A stretch of DNA of 64,000 bases from NCBI GenBank assembly GCA_900539165.1, contig UQAZ01000011.1, positions 1 to 64,000 of the forward strand, given 5' to 3'. The stretch is from an uncultured Oscillospiraceae bacterium (GTDB taxonomy: Bacteria > Bacillota > Clostridia > Oscillospirales > Acutalibacteraceae). Positions within the stretch are counted from its first letter, which is position 1; every line of letters begins with the position of its first letter. A model generated the notes under the pieces. It was not told the origin of the DNA. It saw only the letters and a program-made list of their open reading frames with translations, and made no database searches. A program made the translations under genes and the position numbers. Below are positions 45,698 to 53,615 of the stretch, one piece after another.

Positions 45698-46791
45698 TGA
45701 GCGAAAAAGAAAACAATTTAGAAAAAATCCTAAAGGACTTAGAGCTTGACGATGTGCTGTCATCAATCAAGAGCAACGACACCACCGAAAGCTATTACGA
45801 AAAGCCGCTTGAGCCTCCGAAAAGGAGTGCGTCGCAGGAGATACGCGAAAAGTCCTACGACGAAAAGCCGGAGAAAAATAAAAAGCCGAAAAGCAAGAAA
45901 AAGAAAAAAGCCCCCTCACCCAAGCCGAAAAAAGACGGCAAGAGTAAGAGGCTGAAAGCTATACCCACAAAGGCAAAGACGGCAATTTTGCTGATTTTAT
46001 GCGCCGTTCTTGCAGGCTTTATAATCTTCTCGTGCGTATCGTATGCAAAAAACGCATACCTAAAGCCATACGAGGAAAAGTACAAAATCACATATCCAAA
46101 GGGCATTGCCGAGGAATTTTGTGACGCATACGGAAAAAATCAATCGACAGTCGGTTCAATCCGTTTTGGCGATGATGACGAGCTTTATATAACCGACTCG
46201 CAGACGGGCAATCTGCCCTGCACGGAATTCGGCACGGAAATAAATTCCGAGCAACAATTCAAGTCGGTAAATCTCAACGGCAGCAAGGACATTGAGAGCG
46301 AATATGCAAACGGTGAGAGCTTCGTAAAAGCTTCGCAAAAAGTCACAATCAAAGACATTTACGCAAAAGAGACGGTCTATCAAGTAGTTTCGGCATTTTA
46401 TGTAAACAAGAGCCTTCTTGACGACAACGGTTATGTGTTCCCTTACAATGTTTACGGCGATTTGACGGAAGACAGCTTTGACGAATACGAGGACAGAGTT
46501 CATTCTCGCTCACTGTATTACACAGGCTATGATATGAATTACAACGATTCGTTCTTAACCGTAAGCACTCAGAGCAAGGTGTATAAATACTGCAATTTTG
46601 TAATTCTTTGCAAGAAGACCGACGAAGATTTTGAAAAAATAACAAACACGACTGCTAACGAAAAAATACATTATCCGCAAAAATGGTACGACGATAACGA
46701 CAAGCACAATCCATATTGGCTGTCGTCAAAATGGTATCCTACCGTTTACACGGACAAGAAACACACAATAGAAGAAAAACTTGTTCTGTAA
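45697..46791 (+). CDS. membrane-anchored class B sortase-like protein lacking catalytic residues
   Basis: 364 residues. Residues 1-90 are charged, with a Lys/Pro-rich stretch; 92-114 are one membrane helix; the rest is extracellular. Near 215-310 it aligns by eye with class B sortases: VYQVVSAFYVN matches the beta-6 region, RVHSRSLYYTG the helix before the active site, and DSFLTVSTQ the strand that normally ends TLSTC. The catalytic Cys is Gln292, the TLSTC-following Arg is not found, and no YGHN histidine motif exists. It may be a pseudoenzyme that binds rather than cuts peptides. It is translationally coupled to thiI (TAATG), an unexpected partner. Confidence 0.65.
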   Translation: MSEKENNLEKILKDLELDDVLSSIKSNDTTESYYEKPLEPPKRSASQEIREKSYDEKPEKNKKPKSKKKKKAPSPKPKKDGKSKRLKAIPTKAKTAILLILCAVLAGFIIFSCVSYAKNAYLKPYEEKYKITYPKGIAEEFCDAYGKNQSTVGSIRFGDDDELYITDSQTGNLPCTEFGTEINSEQQFKSVNLNGSKDIESEYANGESFVKASQKVTIKDIYAKETVYQVVSAFYVNKSLLDDNGYVFPYNVYGDLTEDSFDEYEDRVHSRSLYYTGYDMNYNDSFLTVSTQSKVYKYCNFVILCKKTDEDFEKITNTTANEKIHYPQKWYDDNDKHNPYWLSSKWYPTVYTDKKHTIEEKLVL

Positions 46792-46834
46792 GCAGGCTAT
46801 TCATAAATTAACGCCTCCTTTTAAGTCTCATCGC

Positions 46835-47096
46835 CTCCCTTAACAAGGGAGATTCCCCTGTCAGGGGAAATGTCTGCTTTGCAGACAAAAGGGTCCGCCG
46901 TCTGCGGCTGAGCAAGGGGACCACGAAGTGGTGGAGGGATAGTCATAAATTCACAGAATGCCTATCTATAATCGGCTGAAAAAGCGCAGAATAGGCAGTT
47001 ACGCAAATCCCTCAGTCAGCTACGCTGACAGCTCCCTTGAAAAGGGCGCCTATGAGATGCTAACATCTCCCCTTAAAAAGGGAGGCTGTGAGGGAT
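46835..47096. repeat. palindromic intergenic repeat, unit 3
   Basis: Starts CTCCCTTAACAAGGGAG. It contains hairpins TCCCCTGTCAGGGGA, GTCTGCTTTGCAGAC, CCACGAAGTGG and GTCAGCTACGCTGAC, and ends CTCCCCTTAAAAAGGGAG. GGGATAGTC...CAAATCCCTC inside matches unit 1. It fills the 380-bp gap between the sortase-like gene and gdhA. Confidence 0.75.
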
Positions 47097-47116
47097 TTGT
47101 CACTTGATAAGAGAAC

Positions 47117-47156
47117 AAAAAGGACCGAGTGTTACTCAGCACTCAGTCTTTTTTAT
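47117..47156 (-). terminator. gdhA terminator
   Basis: On the minus strand a GACTGAGTG/CACTCGGTC stem (one mismatch), followed by CTTTTTG; an A/T-run also makes it usable from the other side. Confidence 0.75.
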
Positions 47157-47170
47157 TTTTACAACATGTA

Positions 47171-48520
47171 TTAATATATGCCTTGTTCAAGCATTGCCTG
47201 TGCAACCTTTTCAAAGCCTGCAATATTTGCGCCTGCCACAAGGTTATAACCCAAGCCATACTTTTCGGCTGCTTCAACAGAATTCTTATGTATATTAATC
47301 ATAGCCTGATGAAGCTTTGCGTCAACCTCCTTGGCAGTCCAAGAAAGTCGTTGGCTGTTTTGGCTCATTTCAAGACCCGACACGCAAACACCGCCTGCGT
47401 TTACTGCCTTTGACGGAGCAACAATTACATCGGGATTTTCGATAAACATATTAAGTGCCTCTTCGGTAGTCGGCATATTAGCAACCTCGATATAATACTT
47501 TGTGCCGTTTGAAATAATCTTTTGAGCCTCGACCTCGTCAATTTCGTTTTGAGTGGCACAAGGCATTGCAACATCAGCCTTTACTCCCCACGGCTTTTCA
47601 CCTGCAAAGAAAGGCACACCGAATTTATCGGCATAGTCCTGACATCTATCTCTGCCCGAAGCTCTCATTTCAAGCAAATAATTAATTTTTTCGTCTGTGA
47701 TAATTCCCTCCTTATCGTAAACATATCCGTCCGGACCGGAAATTGTAACCGGAATTGCGCCAAGTTCCGCAAGCTTTTTGCAAGCGCCCCACGCAACATT
47801 GCCAAAGCCGGACACGGTAACGGTTTTGCCCTGAAGCTCGTCATTTTGATGCTTCAACACCTCTTGGAGATAATAAACGGCACCGTAACCTGTTGCCTCG
47901 GGTCTGATAAGCGAGCCGCCATATGTAATTCCCTTACCCGTAATTACACCGTTTTCAAAAGCGTCTGCAATTCTTTTATACTGACCGAAGAGGAAGCCGA
48001 TTTCTCTGCTGCCTACACCTATATCGCCTGCCGGAACATCGACATTAGGTCCGATATGACGATAAAGTTCTGTCATAAATGCCTGACAAAAACGCATAAT
48101 TTCACCCTTGCTTCTGCCCCTCGGGTCGAAATCCGAGCCACCCTTTGCACCGCCCATAGGAAGCCCCGTAAGCGAATTCTTAAAGGTCTGCTCAAATCCG
48201 AGGAAGTACATAATGGAAGAATTTACACTCGGATGAAAACGAAGTCCGCCCTTGTAAGGACCGATAGCCGAGTTAAACTGAACACGGTAACCTCTGTTCA
48301 CCTGCGTTTTTCCATTGTCATCTACCCACGCGATACGAAATGTGATAAGCCTGTCAGGCTCTGCCATACGCTCAAGAAGATTATCCTCAACATACTCCGG
48401 GTGCTGTTCGATTACAGCCTCAAGTGACCTGTAAACCTCTTTAATGCACTGTATGTACTCCGGTTTGGAGCAATCTCTGCGTTCTACCGTAGCAATAGCC
48501 TGTTCAATGTATTTATTCAT
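47171..48520 (-). CDS. gdhA: glutamate dehydrogenase (NADP-type, hexameric)
   Basis: 449 residues. Substrate-binding KGGLRFHPSVN, the PMGGAKGGSDFDP motif with the catalytic lysine, PAGDIGVGSREIG and the Rossmann motif VSGFGNVAWGACKKL are present. The length and motifs fit the NADP-dependent small hexameric enzyme, which assimilates ammonia into glutamate or runs in reverse during amino-acid catabolism. A GGGGTAAG site precedes the ATG. Its leader carries a palindrome nearly identical to those at the tetR/aminotransferase promoters. Confidence 0.96.
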   Translation of the reverse strand: MNKYIEQAIATVERRDCSKPEYIQCIKEVYRSLEAVIEQHPEYVEDNLLERMAEPDRLITFRIAWVDDNGKTQVNRGYRVQFNSAIGPYKGGLRFHPSVNSSIMYFLGFEQTFKNSLTGLPMGGAKGGSDFDPRGRSKGEIMRFCQAFMTELYRHIGPNVDVPAGDIGVGSREIGFLFGQYKRIADAFENGVITGKGITYGGSLIRPEATGYGAVYYLQEVLKHQNDELQGKTVTVSGFGNVAWGACKKLAELGAIPVTISGPDGYVYDKEGIITDEKINYLLEMRASGRDRCQDYADKFGVPFFAGEKPWGVKADVAMPCATQNEIDEVEAQKIISNGTKYYIEVANMPTTEEALNMFIENPDVIVAPSKAVNAGGVCVSGLEMSQNSQRLSWTAKEVDAKLHQAMINIHKNSVEAAEKYGLGYNLVAGANIAGFEKVAQAMLEQGIY

Positions 48521-48551
48521 AAAATCATCTTACCCCTTTTTATTAAGTTAA

Positions 48552-48567
48552 GTGAGCCACGGCTCAC
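48552..48567. promoter_or_regulatory. palindromic operator in the gdhA leader
   Basis: GTGAGCCACGGCTCAC differs by one base from the operator at 1006-1021 and lies 15 nt downstream of the predicted gdhA -10 box, the same spacing as operator 2 at the aminotransferase promoter. Confidence 0.65.
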
Positions 48568-48582
48568 CTGTCTTTCATTCTA

Positions 48583-48610
48583 AATATAACATTCTCTATA
48601 AAAATTTCAA
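48583..48610 (-). promoter_or_regulatory. gdhA promoter
   Basis: On the minus strand TTGAAA (48610-48605), 16-nt spacer, TATATT (48588-48583). Confidence 0.6.
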
Positions 48611-48743
48611 TAAGCTTTTATAAATTTTGTAAAAAACAGCGAAAAATTATTATTTTAATAATCAGGAGTGTGCCTAAAATCGGGTTTTTTGCGGCTTTGT
48701 TACAACAGACGGGACAAGCGTTTTTTGTGCAATTTCACAAAAA

Positions 48744-48785
48744 GAAAAAAGCCGTCACGGAAAGAACCGCACACGGCTTTATTAA
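48744..48785 (-). terminator. terminator of the hexuronate operon
   Basis: AAAGCCGT...ACGGCTTT stem with T-run on the minus strand, 30-70 nt after the aldolase stop. Confidence 0.75.
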
Positions 48786-48817
48786 ACAAATGTCAGTTAG
48801 TAAACAAAAATCGTCGC

Positions 48818-49474
48818 TTACTTTTTCATCTCGGCACGAGCTTCCTTAATACGCTGAACAAAGAGTTTGCCCGTTTCGGTGATTTTATCATAATCGCCTG
48901 TTTTTGCTCCCTTGATAAGGGACGAGCCTGCTCCGACAGCAACGGCTCCTGCCTTAATCCAATCCTTAACATTATCAACATCAACACCGCCCGACGGCAT
49001 CATAACCGCATTAGGAATAGGACCGTGAATATCCTTAATGAATGACGGAGTTGCAATATCACCCGGGAACACTTTAAGCACATCTGCGCCGCATTCCATA
49101 GCGTGAACAGCCTCGGTTGGAGTATAAATACCGGGCATTGACGGAATGCCGTAACGATTACAGCACTTTACGGTTTCCTCATCAAAATACGGTGATACGA
49201 TATATTCTGCACCTGCCAAAATAGCAATTCTTGCGGTAGCTGCGTCCATAACAGTGCCTGCTCCGATAATAATTTCACCCGAGGAATACTTTTCTCTCAT
49301 AGCCTCGATAAGTTTATCTGCGTGTGGCACGGTAAAAGTAAGCTCAATAGCCGCAACACCGCCTGCGATACAAGCGTCTGTGATTTTTTCTGCCTGCTCA
49401 ACAGAGGTTGCACGCACTACTGCCACAATTCCGACCTCTTGGATTTTTGCAAGTGTTTCAATTTTATTTGACAT
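48818..49474 (-). CDS. eda: KDPG aldolase (2-dehydro-3-deoxyphosphogluconate / KHG aldolase)
   Basis: 218 residues. VAVVRATS, AIELTF with the general-base Glu, GAGTVMDA, and DVLKVFPG with the Schiff-base lysine are class I KDPG aldolase landmarks. It splits KDPG to pyruvate and glyceraldehyde 3-phosphate. The ATG at 49474 has AAGGAGAA 5 nt upstream; the frame's earlier start at 49513 lies in a repeat fragment and is not used. Last gene of the uxaC-kdgK-eda operon. Confidence 0.94.
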   Translation of the reverse strand: MSNKIETLAKIQEVGIVAVVRATSVEQAEKITDACIAGGVAAIELTFTVPHADKLIEAMREKYSSGEIIIGAGTVMDAATARIAILAGAEYIVSPYFDEETVKCCNRYGIPSMPGIYTPTEAVHAMECGADVLKVFPGDIATPSFIKDIHGPIPNAVMMPSGGVDVDNVKDWIKAGAVAVGAGSSLIKGAKTGDYDKITETGKLFVQRIKEARAEMKK

Positions 49475-49500
49475 AATTATTCTCCTTAAATATCTTATCG

Positions 49501-49519
49501 CTCCCCTTAACAAGGGAGG
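49501..49519. repeat. fragment of the palindromic intergenic repeat
   Basis: CTCCCCTTAACAAGGGAGG, one terminal hairpin of the repeat family, in the gap between kdgK and eda. It is too short and lacks a T-run to be a real terminator. Confidence 0.65.
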
Positions 49520-49530
49520 CGTAAAATGTG

Positions 49531-50628
49531 CTATCTCTGCACTCTTGCTCCTGCGCCGTTTACCTTTGCCTCTACCTCTTTGAGCGAAGCCATAGAGGTA
49601 TCGCCCGGTGTAGTCATCGCAAGTGCGCCGTGAACAACACCGTAATTAACAGCCTTTTGAGCGTCCTGATAGGTCATAAGTCCATAAATAAGACCCGATG
49701 CGAAGCTGTCGCCGCCGCCTACTCTGTCAAGAATTTCAAGTCCGGGGTATTCAAGAGAATTATAAATCTTTCCGTCAGCCCAGCAAATAGCTTTCCAGTC
49801 GTTTACGGTTGCGGTTTTAACGGTACGAAGGGTAGTTGCGATTACCTTAAAATTAGGATAAGCCTTAGTAACGGTTTCTATCATCTTATAATAGCCGTCC
49901 ATATTAAGCTCTTTCAAATCTGCATCATTGCCCTCAACCTCAAAGCCGAGAGAAGCGGTAAAGTCCTCCTCGTTTCCTATCATAACATCAACATACTTTG
50001 CGATTTCCTTATTAACCTCTTGAGCCTTAGCCTGACCGCCTATACCCTTCCAAAGTGACGGACGATAGTTAAGGTCATACGAAACGACCGTGCCGTACTG
50101 CTTAGCTTTTTTTACAGCCTCGATAACAACCTCGGCGGCAGATTCGCTCAGAGCCGCATAAATTCCGCCCGTATGAAGCCATCTCACTCCAAGTGTGCCG
50201 AAAATATAATCCCAATCTATATCACCGACCTTTAGCTTTGAAGCGGCGGTATTGCCTCTGTCGGAAGCACCGACTGCACCACGAATGCCAAAGCCTCTTT
50301 CGGTGAAATTAATACCGTTTCTGACTTCTCTGCCGATACCGTCAAACGGCATCCACTTAACAAGAGAGGTATCAACGCCGCCCTGAAGAATCAAATCCTC
50401 CAGAAGATAGCCAATCTCGTTTTCGGCAAAGGCTGTAACAACTGCCGTTTTCATACCAAAGCATCTGCGAAGTCCTCGTGCGACATTATATTCGCCGCCG
50501 CCCTCCCAAGCTCTGAACGAACGGGCAGTCTTAATTCTGCCCTCGCCCGGGTCAAGTCTGAGCATAATTTCACCCAACGAAACCTCGTCGAACATACATT
50601 CCTCTTTTGATCTTAATTTCAAATCCAT
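49531..50628 (-). CDS. kdgK: 2-keto-3-deoxygluconate kinase (PfkB family)
   Basis: 365 residues. The N-terminal substrate region GEIMLRLDPGEGRI and WEGGGEYNVARGL, the DLNYRPSLWK segment and GGGDSFASGLIYG with the catalytic Asp are ribokinase-family motifs, and the overall pattern matches KDG kinases. It phosphorylates KDG to KDPG, the substrate of the downstream aldolase. GGGGGAT precedes the ATG at 50628; an alternative ATG is at 50595. It lies between uxaC (18-nt gap) and eda. Confidence 0.9.
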   Translation of the reverse strand: MDLKLRSKEECMFDEVSLGEIMLRLDPGEGRIKTARSFRAWEGGGEYNVARGLRRCFGMKTAVVTAFAENEIGYLLEDLILQGGVDTSLVKWMPFDGIGREVRNGINFTERGFGIRGAVGASDRGNTAASKLKVGDIDWDYIFGTLGVRWLHTGGIYAALSESAAEVVIEAVKKAKQYGTVVSYDLNYRPSLWKGIGGQAKAQEVNKEIAKYVDVMIGNEEDFTASLGFEVEGNDADLKELNMDGYYKMIETVTKAYPNFKVIATTLRTVKTATVNDWKAICWADGKIYNSLEYPGLEILDRVGGGDSFASGLIYGLMTYQDAQKAVNYGVVHGALAMTTPGDTSMASLKEVEAKVNGAGARVQR

Positions 50629-50646
50629 TTTTTATCCCCCTATTGA

Positions 50647-52047
50647 TTAAAAACCGAAGTATTTGATAGCATTATTATATGAAATTCCCTTTACTATTTC
50701 CTCGAGCATTTCCTCATCGTCGGCATACATACCGTCCTCTACCCATCTGCCGATAAGGCGACACATAATTCGTCTGAAATACTCGTGTCTGCCGTATGAT
50801 GTAAACGAGCGAGAGTCTGTTTCCATTCCGATAAACTTTCCGAGAACACCGAGATTTGCAAGCGATTTCATCTGTGCGGTCATTCCGTCCATAGTGTCCA
50901 AAAACCACCACGCAGGGCCAAATTGAAGCTTGCTTTCAGCCTCACTCGACTGAAAATTACCGAGCATAGTCGCCAACACAATATTGTCCTTATCGTTAAG
51001 ATTAAACAAAATCGTCTTAGGCAGGTCGTTTGTAGAATCAAGAGCGTCAAGAAAGCGTGAAAGTTCAGTAGCAATTTCACGGTCGCCAACGCTGTCAAAA
51101 CCTGTGTCTGCACCGATTAAGTCAAACATTCTGGAAGAATTATTGCGAATGACGCCGATATGAATTTCCATAGCCCAGCCAAGCTCGTGATACTTCTTAC
51201 CGAGTGCAAGCATAAGGGCGGTACGATATTTGTCGCCGTCCGACTGAGTGACCTTTTCTGCGTTCATTGCCCTTTGAAAAACGGCATCTATATCGTCATC
51301 GGGTGCAATGTCAAACGGAATGTACTCAAAAGCTTGGTCGGATACTCTGCAACCAACTTCGTTGAAATAATCGCATCGTTTAAGCAGAGCCGTAATAACA
51401 TCCTTATATGATTTAATATCTACACCGGCAACCTCACCGAGCGACCTAATATAATCTGCAAAACCGTCAAGATGAATGTTAAGCGCTTTATCGGGTCTGA
51501 AGCTTGCAAGCACCTTGCAGTCAAAGCCGTCAACCTCGCCCAGCTTTTTATGATATTCAAGGCTGTCAATCGGGTCGTCGGTTGTGCATACGATTTTAAC
51601 ATTGCTCTTTGCAATAAGGCTTTGCGGTCTGAAATCGCCGTTTTTAATCGCCTCGTTCGCACGGGAATATATATCGGGTGCAGATTTTGCATTAAGCGGA
51701 GTATCAATGCCAAAATATCTTTGAAGCTCGATATGCGCCCAATGATACAACGGATTGCCGATACAATACTGAAGCGCCTGAGCGAATTTCAAAAACTTTT
51801 CCTCATCGCTTGCATCGCCCGTGCAATATTTTTCCTCAATACCCGCACTTCGCATAGCCCGCCATTTATAATGGTCGCCGTAAAGCCAAAGCTGTGTAAT
51901 GTTTTCAGGCTGATTGTTTTCGTAAATTTCCTTAGGACTTAAATGACAATGATAATCGCACACGGGCATATCCTTTGCATAATCAAAAAACAAATGCCGT
52001 GCGCTTTCGGTATCTAACAGAAAGTCCTTATCCATAAAGCTTTTCAT
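50647..52047 (-). CDS. uxaC: glucuronate/galacturonate isomerase
   Basis: 466 residues. PVCDYHCHLSPKEIYEN carries the HxH metal motif of the amidohydrolase-like fold, and RAMRSAGIEE, TTDDPIDSLEYH, MEIHIGVIRNNSSRMF and GMETDSRSF are uronate isomerase landmarks. It converts glucuronate to fructuronate, or galacturonate to tagaturonate. The ATG at 52047 is 8 nt after GGAG; the frame's upstream start at 52062 is not needed. First gene of the hexuronate operon, preceded by its own promoter. Confidence 0.95.
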   Translation of the reverse strand: MKSFMDKDFLLDTESARHLFFDYAKDMPVCDYHCHLSPKEIYENNQPENITQLWLYGDHYKWRAMRSAGIEEKYCTGDASDEEKFLKFAQALQYCIGNPLYHWAHIELQRYFGIDTPLNAKSAPDIYSRANEAIKNGDFRPQSLIAKSNVKIVCTTDDPIDSLEYHKKLGEVDGFDCKVLASFRPDKALNIHLDGFADYIRSLGEVAGVDIKSYKDVITALLKRCDYFNEVGCRVSDQAFEYIPFDIAPDDDIDAVFQRAMNAEKVTQSDGDKYRTALMLALGKKYHELGWAMEIHIGVIRNNSSRMFDLIGADTGFDSVGDREIATELSRFLDALDSTNDLPKTILFNLNDKDNIVLATMLGNFQSSEAESKLQFGPAWWFLDTMDGMTAQMKSLANLGVLGKFIGMETDSRSFTSYGRHEYFRRIMCRLIGRWVEDGMYADDEEMLEEIVKGISYNNAIKYFGF

Positions 52048-52080
52048 ACTGTGTCTCCGCAATTTTTAGATTTCAAAAAT

Positions 52081-52109
52081 ATTATATACCTTAGAATACC
52101 CCATTTCAA
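52081..52109 (-). promoter_or_regulatory. uxaC operon promoter
   Basis: On the minus strand TTGAAA (52109-52104), 17-nt spacer, TATAAT (52086-52081). No separate operator is evident. Confidence 0.65.
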
Positions 52110-52178
52110 TATAAAATAATAAATTTTAATCTTGTTTTATATTCACACAAAATCAATAAAAAGTTAATTTTTATGTAT

Positions 52179-52207
52179 TTGACTTTAATAACCCTGTGTT
52201 GTAAAAT
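52179..52207 (+). promoter_or_regulatory. promoter for the TM2 protein gene
   Basis: TTGACT (52179-52184), 17-nt spacer, TAAAAT (52202-52207). Confidence 0.6.
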
Positions 52208-52238
52208 AAAAATACAGATAATGAAAGGAGACAACGCT

Positions 52239-52961
52239 ATGATTTGTCCAAATTGCGGAAAAGAATTGGCAGAGGGTGAGGTTTGCACCTGCACAATGCA
52301 AGGCAACGCTCAAAACAAAGAAACCGCCCCTGCCGTTAATGTAAATGAAGAAAACGAAACTGCTCAGGAGGCTGTCGCAGAGACAATGCTTACAGGAGCA
52401 GAGGAATTGACCGAGGAAATCCCTCAGGAAGAAACGGCACAGGAAGCTCCGGCAGAGGCTGTCGCAACCGAGGAAGAAGCTTATCAGTCAAGCGAGCATA
52501 TCGACGAGCAACAGAGCTATTCTCAACCCGAGCAGAATTACGAGGGACAAAACGCCGGTTATAATCCATACGAAAACAACGCATACTATCAACCGAACAC
52601 ACCGCCGTTTGCACAGCAGGCGCCGTACTATGTTCCGATAACTCAGGCACCGTCGGCAAGCACGGAATATCCCGAGGACTACAAGCCGAGAAAGAAGTAT
52701 GTAGCGGTAATTCTTGCCGCAACGCTTGGCATTTTCGGAATCCACAACTTCTATCTTGGCAACAACGGCAAGGCTATTGCACAGATTCTGCTTACAACTC
52801 TCGGCTCTTTATTCTTTGGCTTAGGCTATGTTGCGTGCCAAATTTGGGTTGTCGTTGAGGCAGTCCAGCTTCTTATCGACAAAGAAGAGGCTGACGCAAA
52901 CGGATACAAAATTATGACCTTTGCAGAGGAGCTTGCAAGGGAGCAGAAAAAGGCAGAATAA
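52239..52961 (+). CDS. zinc-ribbon and TM2-domain membrane protein
   Basis: 240 residues. It begins with a zinc-ribbon half (MICPNCGKEL, then CTC), followed by an acidic Glu/Ala/Gln-rich linker to about 115 and a Tyr/Pro/Gln-rich part. The C-terminal TM2 domain has two membrane helices (AVILAATLGIFGIHNFYLG, FFGLGYVACQIWVVVEA). The ATG at 52239 is 8 nt after AAAGGAG; upstream in-frame starts lie before that site. The role is unknown; TM2 proteins of this kind are common in Firmicutes. Confidence 0.82.
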   Translation: MICPNCGKELAEGEVCTCTMQGNAQNKETAPAVNVNEENETAQEAVAETMLTGAEELTEEIPQEETAQEAPAEAVATEEEAYQSSEHIDEQQSYSQPEQNYEGQNAGYNPYENNAYYQPNTPPFAQQAPYYVPITQAPSASTEYPEDYKPRKKYVAVILAATLGIFGIHNFYLGNNGKAIAQILLTTLGSLFFGLGYVACQIWVVVEAVQLLIDKEEADANGYKIMTFAEELAREQKKAE

Positions 52962-52970
52962 GTCTAATGC

Positions 52971-53190
52971 CTCCCTTATTAAGGGAGGTGGGTTTTGAAC
53001 AACGGCAGTTGTGAAAAAGCCGGAGGGATTTGCGCAATTTCCTAAAAAGAGTTATTACAACACTATTTAATAAAGAACGCCAGTCTCGCCTGCCGGCTCG
53101 GTCGGTGCTTCTGCACTTTGTGCAGAGGTCTCCACCGGAGACCCGCACCCCTCTGTCACCTATGGTGACATCTCCCCTTGTTAAGGGGAG
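52971..53190. repeat. palindromic intergenic repeat, unit 4 (inverted)
   Basis: Reverse orientation to unit 2. The core 53022-53190 carries the same hairpins and the same TTTATTAAATAGTGTT and AATAACTCTTTTTAGGAA stretches on the other strand. Its left end is CTCCCTTATTAAGGGAG. It occupies the gap between the TM2 and FTR-like genes. Confidence 0.8.
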
Positions 53191-53245
53191 CGTTGAAAGT
53201 CCTCTCATTGATAAGGGGAACAATTAAATTTAAGGAAGATTTATT

Positions 53246-53446
53246 ATGGCAAAAATCAGGCTTAACAGCAACGAAAAAGTAGTAGAGGCAATAAAGAAAG
53301 GACTTGAAAGGCGAGGCGGATATTGTCCGTGCCGATTAGAGGACAAGGAGGAGTACCGCTGTATGTGCGAGGAATTTCAGGCACAGATAGCCGATCCGAA
53401 TTACGAGGGATATTGCCACTGCAAGCTGTATTACAAAGAAAAATAA
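53246..53446 (+). CDS. ferredoxin:thioredoxin reductase-like [4Fe-4S] protein
   Basis: 66 residues. Three Cys-x-Cys pairs, GYCPCR, CMC and GYCHCKLYYKE, are the hallmarks of the FTR catalytic chain, which holds a [4Fe-4S] cluster beside a redox-active disulfide. The spacing between the first and second pairs (9) is shorter, and between the second and third (15) longer, than in plant FTR, as in other anaerobe homologues I recall. It may reduce thioredoxin or another disulfide with electrons from ferredoxin. AAGGAAGA precedes the ATG. Confidence 0.88.
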   Translation: MAKIRLNSNEKVVEAIKKGLERRGGYCPCRLEDKEEYRCMCEEFQAQIADPNYEGYCHCKLYYKEK

Positions 53447-53456
53447 TCAAACGACA

Positions 53457-53502
53457 GGCACCTAAAATCACGACACCGTGAGGATAGGTGTCTGATTTTT
53501 TT
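53457..53502 (+). terminator. terminator after the FTR-like gene
   Basis: Outer GGCACCTA/TAGGTGTC and inner TCACG/CGTGA stems, followed by TGATTTTTTTC. Confidence 0.7.
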
Positions 53503-53541
53503 CAAGCAAAACAATCAAAGCAAAAAATATTTGCTCCTGCG

Positions 53542-53570
53542 TTGACTTAAAACGAAAAAACAGTTACAAT
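53542..53570 (+). promoter_or_regulatory. glpP promoter
   Basis: TTGACT (53542-53547), 17-nt spacer, TACAAT (53565-53570). Confidence 0.65.
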
Positions 53571-53615
53571 GAACACAGAAGAGAATTGTTAGCCATACAA
53601 AAGGAGAATAGAAGT

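Noticed and set aside
46835..47096. Repeat hairpins considered as ordinary terminators of the thiI operon
   Set aside because: They lack T-runs, occur in many copies with shared ends, and are found even inside the kdgK-eda gap.
47522..48427. 301-residue reading frame on the plus strand
   Set aside because: It lies wholly antisense to gdhA and has no recognisable motif.
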